Assembly: GCF_901933205.1 (NCBI RefSeq)
Contig: NC_044584.1
Span: 9,217,001 to 9,281,000 of the forward strand
DNA: 64,000 bases
Reading direction: 5' to 3'
Source: Camarhynchus parvulus
Lineage: Eukaryota > Chordata > Aves > Passeriformes > Thraupidae
This document shows, in pieces, positions 52,016 through 64,000 of the stretch. Made by a program: the position numbers and the translations under genes. Each line of letters begins with the position of its first letter. The stretch's first letter is position 1. The notes beneath the pieces are model-generated. The model searched no databases. It had not been told where the DNA came from and saw only the letters and a program-made list of their open reading frames with translations.

Positions 52016-55000
52016 AAAACCCTCATAGAAGAGAATTCCTGTATAATTTCCTTATAATGTGTGTAATTTTCTTAATGCTTTTGTTGACATATCTGTGCAT
52101 GTGATTAGATAAGAAGTACTTCAGTTACAGGTACAGCTGAAGGAGAGCAGGGTGGAAAACAGTAGCAGTGTTCATAGTAGTGTTCCTTCACAGCTCTTTG
52201 CAAGTGGAAATCATACATTTCTTGCAATCCTGGAGGATTTTATAGTCAGAGCTGCCTTACTCCTGTGCCTTTTCAAAGGATCCTTGCATCACTGGCACCA
52301 CCTCTAAATAAAACTACTTAGCATCTTTTGTAGTTCCATGATATTCAAAGCATCTCTCAGAACCAGATTTTAGGGCTATTATAATCAGTGTTCTTTGGAG
52401 TAATTAATTATGTATCCCATCACGAGGTCAGAATCAGAACATTATGTTTTCATCTCTTGTAGTGAGATATCTCCTCGTGCAGGCTATCATGCTGCTGTAC
52501 ACATAATTAGTGCTATATGAAGAATATAAATTAACATGTTAGTTTCGATGGGAATGTTGATGAGGTTGGAAAGGCGTCATTAATACGCTGCACAGTGCAA
52601 AATAATACTTCTGATTTTAGCTTCCTTTGCTTTTCCTTTCAACTGGTTAAGCTAAAAATACTGCACAGCTGCTTTCCCTTTACACATGTGGAAATGTGTG
52701 GAATGTGAAGTAAGGAAGAGAATTGCAGCCCTTTGGGTGAGAAAACACGAGGTTCAGTGCTGAGGCACCAGGCTGTGAGCACAGGAGGGCTCGGGGCACC
52801 CCTGGGGCTGCAGGGATGGAGGGGCTGCTCCTCCTGGGGCAGCATCACTGTGGGGCTCACAGCAGGGCGGGCTCTGTCCTGGCTGGTTGGAGGTGCAGAT
52901 AAATTCTGATTGCTGGTGCAGATACCACTGCACTTCTTTCTGTAAGGCCTGAGTGGTTTTAAGCACTGTAGAGCTCGAGCAGTGCCTCAGATGATGCACG
53001 TGGTCAGTCCACAGTTAATGCTGCTCGTGGGTCAGAGAGAAGATTTAGGCAGAAGCAAAAGATCCTTACAGATCTTTTAAATCAATATTTATCAATGACA
53101 TCTATCAATTAATATCAATTTATCAATGACATCCAGCTGTGTCAGCTCTCAGGGCAATGGAGAATCCAGCTGTAGGATTTGATCTGCAGCTTGATAGAAA
53201 CTCTGTGCACCAGAGAAGCAGAAAGGATGAATGGCAGCAAAAAGCAAACCATGGAAGGCTTTGTGAAGTATATTTGTTTTAATATTAGCTGGCTCTTAAA
53301 AGGTGCTCTTTGCCTCTTGTGCTCTGGGCTTTTTATTAAGAAGGATAAGCAACCATTATCTATGTTGAACACTTTTTGGATATCCTTTGCTATTGTGGCT
53401 GATGAATAAAATTACAGAGTGAGTATCTGATCCCAAAAGTTGATCTCTGCAAACAAAGTTTTATAAGCTGGAGGAGCTCCGTGCACGTCAGTGGGAGCTG
53501 CTACAGGAAAGAGGATTAATCAGTATTAAATTGGTGGCCAAAGTAAGGGAGCTGTTGACAGGGAGCAAAACAACAGAAAATATTGGTAGGAGGGAATTAA
53601 ATTGTGCTATTAGATGGCTCTTTTGTGGAACTAAGTCAGAAAATTGCTGATTAGTTTTTACAGATTCTGGGAGTTGTTTAAACTGGGCTGCCTTTCACAG
53701 TTACTAGAAGTTTCACATAAAGTCAAGTAGATTTCTAATGTGATCGAATTAATGTTTTCCCATTACTGGAGCCTTCTTTTTCTTTTCCTTATTTTTATTG
53801 ATTTAAAATGCAGGAGTATAATATTGCATCAATGCAACCTTGCATAGATTGCAAGCGTATGACTTAAAACCCAGAAATTTTCCTAAGAGTTATTTTTGAA
53901 AATTTCCATCTTTCCTTCTAGTTTTCTTGGTGTTTTTTTAGTTCATTGCTCCCAGATTCAGCCTCTTGGTAGTGACCCAGCTTTCCAGTCACAGAGGCAT
54001 GAAAAATCAGCATAATTAAAAATCATATATTAAAGCAACTTTATAACAGTTTTCTTTTCTGAAATGCAAATGAGAGATAAGAGAAGACTCACCCGTGTTT
54101 GCTCTGTGTCTTGCTTGAAAAAAAATCCATCTACTGCACTTGGAGATGTGGTGCTGGTAGGATATTGCAGTTATTTTTATTGAAAACTCAGGGTTTAACT
54201 CCGACAACGCTCTTAGTTCCTGACTCACAATGCTGATTATAATTTCTGGTCAACTTTTATTCTCTCTCTATCTCGATTGCCATGGAGTTCACAGTGATGC
54301 CACTCTGCCTTTTTCTCTTAAATCCATTGGGTTTACATTCTGGTAATTTTCCACTTTTCTTCTCCTCCCAGCCCTCGGCACATTGCCTCACAGCTCTCTT
54401 CCACTTTGCAATTTCTGATTTATTTCTGGCATCTGTTCAATTTCAGAAAAAAAAAAAATTCTAGTCCATCAGTCTTGAAAGGACATATAAATTCCATTTT
54501 TATCAACATTCGTCAATTAAAATCCAATACTGCAAAGCCTGTTTATAAATAACTTGACTATTCCAAATTTATGTTGATAATACCTCACACCATTCATGCC
54601 ATACATATAACACTTTCATATGGCAGATGAGGAGAGGTGTTTCTGTGAGACTATATAAATTTACAAGTACAGAAATAAAATCCATTGACTACACCCCAGT
54701 GTCACACTTGCTGTGTGTACGTTCACACTCACACACTTGTGCATCTAAGTTGCTTTGAAAGATGAACTTGTATGTGATTATCTGGTAAGATATAAAACTG
54801 AAGCCTGAAATCTGATCTCTTGAGTTTTTGTTAAGGGCCAGATTCTGGAAAATGATTTGAGTTCTGATTCAGGCAAAATCCCCTGAATATGTTTTTCTGG
54901 CAATATTTTTGAGCACAGCTGATCTTTTCACATTTTTTCCATTTGGGTTAGAAATCTTAAGAGAGTAACCAAGATGCCACTGAAATACTGATGTTTGCTC

Positions 55001-55415
55001 ACTGGAAGGAAAGTGCAGCCCATACACATGGAGCCATAATTCTGGCATTTTTCTCTGGTGTGTTTCAAAGCTCTAGATGATAGATAATGACATTAAGGAG
55101 AGTGAGTTGAAGTTAATTGCAAAGCATTGCTTATTAGGTTTGAAAGAGATATAATCACAGGGCATTCTAATTCCTTAAGACACTGATTAATATAACAGCT
55201 ACAGAGAAAAAACTGGCAGGGAATACGTTTCTAGGGAGTTTGCAGGATTGCTGGTTTATGCATTTTCTTTTACAGCCTACACAGTTGGAGATAATTCAGA
55301 ATCTTACTGTTTAAGAGTAAGCCAAGTATCTAAAATCTTGTGACCATATTTAGGGATGGATGAAATGTTTTTGTTAAAATAGCTCACACTCCCTCACACA
55401 TGCCCGTATTTCTGT

Positions 55416-55431
55416 CCGGCCTTCGGGCCGG
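55416..55431. repeat. GC-rich 6-bp-stem hairpin with TTCG loop
   Basis: The sequence ccggccttcgggccgg forms six G-C pairs closed by a TTCG tetraloop and stands in otherwise AT-rich intron. Confidence 0.8.
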
Positions 55432-58400
55432 TGAAAGGAAGAAACAGGAGACCTCAGAGACTTCCTTTGCCTTTCTTGTGATCCCTCAGCTGGGTGTTAA
55501 TGATCTCACACTGCTTATTCCAGTACCCAAACATCTGCCTTCCCTCTGGGCTTGCTTGAATCACCCGGTGCCTTTACCAGTTGCTGTGTTCATCTGCAGC
55601 TCTGTTTTGGTTTAATCATCCCATTAGCTGAAGCTGAGGAAACACTTTGTGGCAAGTGGGTCTGGTTTGTTCTGCATTTCATCCAGCATGATGCTGGGCT
55701 GTGCCACCTTGGCTGTGCCACCTGGCAAGGGAGGAAGACTAGGGGGAAAATTCAGAAGTTATGGAGATGATAGCATAATTTGGGGATGACATGTTTTTTT
55801 TGCTTGCTGTCCCACTGGTACTGATCTTTTCCAATCATCCCCTGTCTATCCAGCATGTTTGTCTGGATAAAGGCTGTCTGTATCTCCAGTGGGAACGTGC
55901 AAAATATGGAGAGGACTACAGCAGGGTAAAAATAACATTTATTAGCAGAGAGATTAAAGGCTGAAGAGGGATGTTTGGGGGAACAGCAAGAAAGGCAGTC
56001 CCAGGCCACATCTTTAACAATGAAATTCTTGCAGCAGACTCAGACAATCTGTTCCCAGTATGTACCAGGACACAGAGCATTACCCATGGCTGTGCCAAGA
56101 GCCTGAACTCCGCACAGCTCCTCAGAGTCCCTAATTCTGCTCAGCACATGCACTCAGACAGATCCTCCAGCTCTAACTGGAATTAGAGCATGCCTGAAAA
56201 CCTCCAGAACAAGGCAGGCTGAGACTGTAGAGGAGGTGGTTTCTGAGAGCCACCAGTGGCAGGATTGGGAGGGTGTTTTTGCAGAAGGAGATGTCTCATT
56301 GCTGACCCCGTCACCTTCCATGTGAGCCAGGGGAGAGCGCTGGTGCCCGTCCAACAGGAATGCTCAGCACATGGCCAAGGCTCTGCTTTATATCCACTGA
56401 TACCAAAGCTTGTTTATAAAGGCAAGGCCTTATTGTTTGGAGGGTTTGGCACTGCCTCTCATCCTTTAAAAAGTCGGGAGGAACAAGTCTGATGAGGTTC
56501 CCAGCTATTTTGTCTGGGTTACAAGGATAGGCTGTCAGGAATCAGTGTGGTTTCTCTGACTGTCATCCTGCACTTGTTTTACTCTTCGTTGTCCTGCTAG
56601 GAAACATCTTCCTGCTTGTCCTTGCAAATGCAATCTGAAAGGGTTCTCTTGAGTCACTGAGTTCAGCCATCTGATAACTGCATAAAAACTCAGTCATGTG
56701 CTCCCTCATATAACCCAGATGAAGATGTTTCTGTTTTCTCCTGTTTATTGGGCTGCAGTTGTTGGAAAGCTGCTGCACATTACTTCTCCTATGGCAGGAG
56801 AGCATCTCACTTCCAGCCTAAATGTTTATATGTGTTGGTTTTTCATGGCCTCATTGTCCATCAGTTAAAGTAACTCCTTTTCAACTCTTGTTCAGCTTAA
56901 CCCTTCCCTTTCATCCTTATGTACTTATAAATTAAAATTATATCTGTTTTTTACTTATTTTACTGCAGTAAACGATTGATTCTCTTTTCTTCTTTTATAA
57001 AAGACAGACTCTTCATTACCCTTATCACCCCAGAATACCTTTTTCTGCATCTTTTTTTAATCAAATGCATCTTGTTTCTTCATTTCTTTTGCACATGGTT
57101 GATGAGAATTGTGCTCAGTATTGAAATGAGGTAATTTACAGAAGTGCTTTTCACAATGGCATTAACCCTTCCTTGCTCACTTGAAAGTGGCCCAGTTTGT
57201 GCTGATGTAGGGTGGGTTTGCCTTCTTCCCAGCCAGGGGTAAAGAGGGTGGCTTGCAGTTACCTGGTGGTTTAATGAATTCAGATTAAAGTAGAAATTGT
57301 TGCTGTAACTCCAACATGCATGGCCTTTCATGTTCGATTACTGAATTTCAATCCAACTTTATTACTTCAGTCATCAAAAGCATCCTCTGTGCAATCCATG
57401 TGAACACAGCATCTCCACCTGTCAGGACTGGGCCTTGAAATATCCTTAATAAAATGACCTCTGGGTTTGTTCTTCCACTTCCAGTATCAGCTGTTGTTAA
57501 TCTGCCTTAAATTATTGCCTTAATCACTTTATGGTTCTTCTTCCTAATCAACTTTCCCATTTTAACCAGCAGCTTGCCTCTTAGCACTGAACCTACTTGC
57601 TTAAAGAATTTATTGATTTATTTTCTGTAGAATATCAGTTATCAAATGAAGGGAGAAAGCAGATATTCCAGTGTGCCTCATTTTCCAGTTACCTCTCTGA
57701 CTTTCATTATTCCTGACTTAAAAATTTGTTTTCAAACCTTGCATGGTTGAGGTTGGACTGATGGTGAATCTACAGCTGCCCAGGTTACCTTGAGATGACA
57801 TCAATGTACAGACATCAAAGATGATGAACAAAGTGCCTTTTAATGCAGTCTTTTCTGAGTTGATTAAAAAAAGGTCAGACATTTGTGCTGCATTCCTCAT
57901 TTCACATCGGGAAAAATATACTTTCCTGAGCCTTTCACAGGGAGAATTTCAGATTGTGGGATGTCTGACAAATTTAGTTTTCGACTGCTTGAAAATGAAA
58001 AACTAGGCTGTCTTCCCTCGAAGTTCCAGTGGAAAACACAGTATTTTTTAGAAATCTCTATTTCTAATTAAAACAAATTAAACTGAAAGTGGTTTATGCT
58101 TTTCCATTTTTTCCCCTAGCAGGTCACTAAGTCACTACTTCTCTTAAAATCTTTTCCAAAACTTTCTTTGTTATTTGCTCATGATTTTGCATGCTGTGAA
58201 ATAATTACCATATAAAATGTTTTGGCATATAAATGAGTTCACCATATAAAATATATATGGTATTACATTAAGAATTCATAGTTGGATCTTCTCAGTAGCT
58301 TTTAGAACTCAATTTTTAAAGGAATTTTTTGGCACCACTTCAAAGAGAAAGTGGCATTAAATGTAAATATTCTGTATGTTGTAATTGTTATCACCATTCA

Positions 58401-61400
58401 CTGAAAGCCCCTTTTAGAGCATCCTCAGAGGGGTAAATAGTTTGCAAGAAACAAAATCTCCCTGTTCTGGACACAGATTCTGCTCAAAGGAGAGAGCAGT
58501 CCTTTTGCTGAACATTTCAAGGTTGTGCTTAACTAATTGAGCCCATTTTGGCATCGTATTTTTCCTGAACAGGACTATTCTGAAATTATCAGTTCTTCTG
58601 AAAACCCATAAATGTGGATTTTTGGCTTCTAATTTTAAAAATCTTGGCTATAAGTTTTATATGGTGATTCTGTCTGTCGAGAGAACACTTAGCCCGAGAT
58701 CTCATCTGGATTTAGAAGACAGAGTACAAAGACATTTTGTCTTTTTCTTGTCAGTTTATTGTTTTTCACGTTCCAATTTTGCTATAGTTGAAAATGGCTT
58801 TTCCTTTCTTTGCAAGCTAACAAATAAATCCTTCTAAAGAGTGCAGCCCTTCTACCATTCCTTGAATTACTAAGAACATTAATAAAATCCAGTGAAATAC
58901 AAAGTGTTCACATTAATGAGAGTTCAGAGGCTTCTAAAATATTCAGAGCAATAATATTTCATGGATTATGCTGGAGTACTGTCTGTAGAGGTCAACTGTG
59001 ATATGATCACTGAAACCTGTGGCTGTGCTGTAGCCTTAGGAAACCTGTGGGAAAATAAACCACATGGCTTTGATGGACCAAAGCAGCCAGCAGGAAATAA
59101 GGGCAGAACCATCCACTCGCTGCTGAGCACTGATGGCATGAGAGAGGCCATTAAAACAAATAATAGAAATGAGCCTGAGCTGGCTATAAGACCTGCAAGG
59201 TGATTAATGCCTGTGGTGACAAGTTGGAAGCATAGGAGGAGATTAAAGATTAAGTTAAAGGTAAGAGTGCTAACAGGCCTTTTCCTGCCCAGAGCTTCTA
59301 ATTGCTCTTCCTTCCTGCAAACCCAGTGGCCAGCATTGCCTGTGCAGCACCACATTCCTCCCCGGGACTTGTCAGGCTGCTAGATAAATGAAATACTTCT
59401 TTTCAAGCACTTTCTTCTGTCTTTTTTTCCTTTTTTAAAAAAATTCATTCTTTTCTCCTATTTTTCCTTTTTTCCTGTATTCTTTTTAGCTCTGTCAGCC
59501 CTTCAGAAGTCATGTGGAAGGTGTTGCTGTTAGCTTTGGGTGTAGGTTGGTCCAGACCAGCCCCCAGCTGCCCAAAGTGGTGCAGTGGGCAGAGAAGGGG
59601 CCACCAGGGAGCCCAGGCAAGGAGTGCAGATTTCTCTCACTTGGCTTCCCAAAAGAATTGCTCAAAGAACAAGAAAAACCCTGAGTATCAAAGAGCCTGA
59701 TCCCCTGACCCACTAAGGCTCAGTTGTAGTGTGTCTACTGCCTTATTTGCAGGAGGTTTTAACACTTGACCTGAAAAGTCAACAAAAGAATCACCATCTC
59801 CCATCTTAATAAATTAAGTTCTATCTTCTCTAATCACTTCCTACAAACACACAAAGTCATCTGTTTCCTTTTGGCTTAGATCTTGTATAATGTTTGGAGG
59901 AAGAAGGTCTACTTTTGTCAGCACCCCTGTTAAATTTATTTGCTTTTCTAGTTCAAGGAAAAAGCCTATAACTCTGAAAGTCATCCAATGCTCCTATTTA
60001 TTTATTTTGCTCTGTTTGATTGATACATCTTTGTTCTGAGCTTATACAAAATTGACCACAACTCCAGTAAAAGTGCCTCTTGTTAAAACACTTCCAGAAT
60101 ATCCACGTGTTCCCCTCCTGTGCTTGTCCTGTGTGGGAAGAAACTTGACCTTAGGTGGAGGTACACTGAATTCAGAAGAGCTCCATCAGAAATCTTTCTA
60201 GCTGATAAGTCCAGAGCTTGATAATTATTCAGACTGCTTTGCTGCTCTGCTTCTGGAGTTACAAGCAAGGGTTCTGAAGCTAAGATCGAAATAGGGCAGT
60301 TAATTCGACTTCTCTTTGTGGCTTTTCTTTCACCTGGCTCAGTGGGCAAAGGAGTCACTTGGAGAGGCAGAAATGTCACCCCAAGATATCTCCAGTGCAA
60401 ACATGCACAAATAGATGCCTCTTAGCACTCTTTCATAATTGTTCATTGGCTCTCTCTGGAATAATTAGGAGAGCAAGCTGTAAAAGATGAAGTTGATGAT
60501 CATTTGTGTAAATATATGTAGGTATGCTTGTGTCTATGAATGTGTATATATACATATATATTTATTTATTTCATGTTTCTTGGGCCACCAGGATTTATTG
60601 TCCTTTGTAGTAAATATTGACCTTGGATTTATCTCAGTCAATGTTTACCTCTTAAGCCAATAAATCTTGAGGTTCACCTTAACAGAAGTCAATATCTGCT
60701 TAGTGTTCAGCTCCATCATTAATATAAATATTTTAGTGACCTTTGCATGTATTAGTCTATTTTTTAAAGTCAACCTAGTGTTCCCAATCCTATAGCACAT
60801 CAGTAGTTTATTTTTCAATTGCTTATTCCTGTAAGATTTTTATAATAACCTCTGATATTCCTGCTGAGGTGTTGCGGAGAGGATTTTTTGAGGAGAATCT
60901 CAGGAATGTGAGAGCAAGTGGCTGTTTCCAGTGGGGAGGGATGAGCCCACAGCAGCCCTGTATATCTGTGTGGTTCATCACGTATTTACCCACTACCAGG
61001 GTCCAAGCAGTGCTTTGATTGCTGCTTCTTTTCTGGGAGATTTTCAAGACATTCTTTGCATGAGCAAATCTTTCTGAGATCAAGTGTTTGCTTTTCTGTA
61101 TCTGTCACTGAGTTTAGGGTTAACAGGGACCTTTAGACCACCTAGTCTGACCTTTTTATCTCCTGCCATCTTTATCTCCTCCATTTAAGAAGCACTTTTT
61201 TGACTCCTTCCACCTCCCCTCTCTTCTGACCCTCGCTGAGTGAAATTTCTCTGCAGCGTCCTTATTAAATTTTTCCTTTTTAATTCCATTTGATTGGGTG
61301 TGATAACATCTCAGTCTAGATTCACACTGAATGTCCCAAGGGAGTGTTGCTCTCTGGATCTCTCTGGGCTGTGTCCCTCAGCACATGCAGGCATTGCCCT

Positions 61401-61708
61401 TTTTTTTCCTGCATATTTGGGCAGGAGGATTGCATATTAATGTTACCTTGAGCCATCCAGCTGTGGCTGTGGTCCCTCCTTGATGATAAGAATGAGATTC
61501 AAAGTGGAGTCTAAATGCTTTTGACCTCTTCCCACCTCCTCTGGCCACAGGAACAGGTAAAGAAGGCAATGATTTGGGCCATGAGTTGTGAAATCCTCTC
61601 TTTAAAATAAAGCAATCTGAAGGCTCCAGGGCAGTCACTTAATTCAGGCACCAAGCTCAAGATTTTCCTTGTTATTATTGTTACTGCACCACAAAGCACA
61701 CATATAAT

Positions 61709-61731
61709 TGTGGTTTGTGATCACAAACCAC
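61709..61731. promoter_or_regulatory. Perfect 22-bp palindrome with paired RUNX-like sites
   Basis: Positions 61710-61731 are a perfect palindrome of GTGGTTTGTGA and its reverse complement. TGTGGT at 61709-61714 matches the RUNX core, and a further site on the other strand lies at 61688-61693 (ACCACA). The right-hand arm has one mismatch from the RUNX consensus in its flanking base. Confidence 0.5.
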
Positions 61732-64000
61732 TTCACCAGCACAGATAAGAGAGATGTTCATCCCAGAACATTCTCACCCCCAATCCCTGATTCTGCCACC
61801 CCCTTTTCATTAAATTACTCCTTTTATTCCAGCTTAGAGTGCTGACTGTTCACATAGATAAAAGCTTGCAGGGTTAAACCTTTTGTGAACCTATAGAAAA
61901 TGTTCTGTGCATGTGGAGAGGTTTTTATTATTAGTTATAAAGGTGCTGCTGCAGTAAATGGTTTAAAAACATTGTGCTATGGAGAATTCTGATCCCTGTC
62001 ACATGAAACAGCATAAATGTCAGACCAAGGATTTATATGAATATTCCTTGAAGGGAAGCAAAGACAAGGAATTAGTTGTTCTCTTGTCCTATTTATTCCC
62101 TTTAATTGGATTTATTTTTAAGTGGGCTTTAGTATAGAAATTTCTGCTTCATTTCTTTATTGTATATTGGAATTTCATATCAACAGAGATAAAGCCTGCT
62201 TGCCCTACATTAAGAAAATCTATTTAAACCAGTGGAGGTGTGTTCCTTAAACAGCAAAATCTATTTATTTTTAAACTATTTTTTAAACCTAACCTAAATC
62301 AGTTCTCAGAGTATTTTAAGGTGCTGAGAACAGAGCAGCAAACAGAGCCAGGATTCAAGATTCTGAGCAATTAGAGCTGCTGATACATCAGGTCTTTGAG
62401 GGGGATGTGTGTGCAGGAGACCTGACAGAGCAAGTACAGCACTTGGCCGGTGTTTGGTGCATGCCTCCGAGTCAGACTGAGGAGCTGCTCACTGTTGTCA
62501 ACCTTTGATTCATAGAGTTGTGTAAATGGGCAAAAAATTCCTTTCTGTCATGCCAGAGGCCAAATTAAACAGAAATCTGTAAACTGGGAGGGTTATTTAG
62601 TCGGGAGGAAGCAACATGAGTTCTGTGATAATGTACTCCTGCAGGTTTATTTTTTTGCAATTTGTTTCGAGGCTGGGTTTTGTTCTGGTTTATTTAATGC
62701 CATAAAATAGAATTCTTTCTGCTGAGAAATTGCTTCAAAACTATACCAGCATGTGTGCAAACATGGAATTAGCAGAGGTAAGCAAAGTTGTTGGATGGTT
62801 TGGACTAAGAGTGACCACAAAGGCCTGGGTTAATGCTGACCCACCAGCCTGCTCAGAGAATTCTTCATGTCCCCATTCAACCAGGCATTTAAAAAATGTC
62901 CTGCAGATATGCAGGAAGGCATATATTGCTTCTTCCCCTCTCCCATCCCAGCTATGCTAATGAAAGCCCAGCATAGCTGAGATTTCCAGATCTGCTATCA
63001 CTGTGGAGAGATGGAAGCAGGCTTGTGCACGTTACTCTGCAGGATTGAGCACTGGGCACTCGTGATTTTTGTAATGGTCGTGGCAGAGTGCAGAACAAAG
63101 AGGTGAGTGCAGAGTCTGCTGGGCAGGTTTGAAAAACACCCTGAACTGCTGGGGAATGGGTGCTGGGAGGCTGGAAGGAGCAGGTGTTGCTGCCAGGGGT
63201 ACTGCTGGGACGCTTCAAGATGTCTTTGATGTACATTGCAGTGGTTAGTGAAGACTTGGGAAGAAAATTACTGAGAAAGATGGAATGAAGCAATGTAAGG
63301 TCTGAATTTATTTCCATAGGTATGAGGAAAGTGTGCCCTTAGGTCTGTGTTTGTGCATCTACAGATTTAAGCTTTTCATGCTTAAAAATCTCCTTTTCCT
63401 TAGGAGCCCTGCAAACACAGACCACTTAAGAAAACATGCATGTTTTGTCTGATCTAATCAACCTCTGTTTTCTCCTTCTTTGAATTATAGTGGAGCTGTA
63501 AAAAATGGAACTGCTTAATTGCTATAGTTCACTAAGAACTCCTACAAAAGAAGCATTTGTTGTCTGGGGAAATTTTATCTCCAGTTCGTTTTATTGTAGA
63601 AGATTCTATCTCGGAAATGCTGTGAATCAGAGATGAAGGGGAGTAATGATGAACTTCAGGAAAACATAAGGAAAATGTGTGGGTGTATGAGTTTGCACAT
63701 GTCTGTAAGCTATAATAGATATGCAAATAGAAAAGCAAGTGCTTGTGGACATGTGGTTTTGCGTTAAATGCGAATTTTATTCATCAGCTCTTTAACACTA
63801 GATTTACACACTTTTAAAAAACCATTCTGACTCATTCCAGAGAACCTTTATCAGCTATTTTATAATGATTTCATTTACCAATCCAATTATAAGCTAGATT
63901 GAACCCTATCTGCTAACACAGGTTAAAATGTTTTTATGCTAGGCAGCTGTTTGATATCTGCAGGTGTGGGAGCACACAACAGAGATGGAAATTAATTAAG

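Noticed and set aside
58241..58261. Inverted repeat accatata ... tatatggt near a second accatataaaat copy
   Set aside because: It is AT-rich and short, so it is expected by chance in this composition.
59396..59490. About 95-bp polypyrimidine tract followed by ttttag, resembling a strong acceptor
   Set aside because: The downstream sequence does not match the next PRKAR1B exon or any family I know, and no convincing donor follows.

Overview
This is a vertebrate nuclear genome window, almost certainly from a songbird. It has large introns with short spliced exons, several fragments of the avian CR1 LINE, GC-rich promoter minisatellites, and one solo LTR whose sequence I recognise from memory as a family common in passerines. 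Nothing bacterial, phage or CRISPR-like is present. The content is two well-known genes arranged head to head, and the main value lies in exon-level annotation plus a few non-coding oddities.

Left part (1 to about 20.5 kb, minus strand): DNAAF5 (HEATR2), the HEAT-repeat factor needed for cytoplasmic preassembly of axonemal dynein arms. Exons 1 to 9 are resolved to the base with consistent splice phases. They encode about 625 residues of a protein that is 855 residues in human. The remaining C-terminal exons lie left of base 1.

Middle (about 19.9 to 23.5 kb): two CpG-rich blocks separated by a short AT-richer gap form the shared promoter region. The region is loaded with tandem repeats: a GGGACA array just upstream of the DNAAF5 start, 20-24 bp minisatellites upstream of PRKAR1B exon 1, and a 10-bp array at the start of PRKAR1B intron 1. 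These repeats lack stop codons in many frames and so create long spurious ORFs.

Right part (about 22.6 to 64 kb, plus strand): PRKAR1B, the type I-beta regulatory subunit of cAMP-dependent protein kinase. A likely non-coding exon 1 and coding exons 2 to 4 (residues 1 to 146 plus a split codon) are present. They carry the dimerisation/docking domain, the pseudosubstrate inhibitor site and the start of the first cAMP-binding domain. From 37,748 to the right edge is intron 4; I found no further PRKAR1B exon there. The same head-to-head pair exists in human at 7p22.3 (established knowledge).

Non-coding features worth a second look are: an exon-like 60-bp segment antisense inside DNAAF5 intron 5; a perfect RFX-type palindrome, a CTCF-like site in an isolated CpG patch and a perfect 12-bp-stem hairpin in PRKAR1B intron 2; a perfect 22-bp palindrome of RUNX-like sites in intron 4; and an exact 40-bp tandem duplication. 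I see no evidence of a new multi-gene system.
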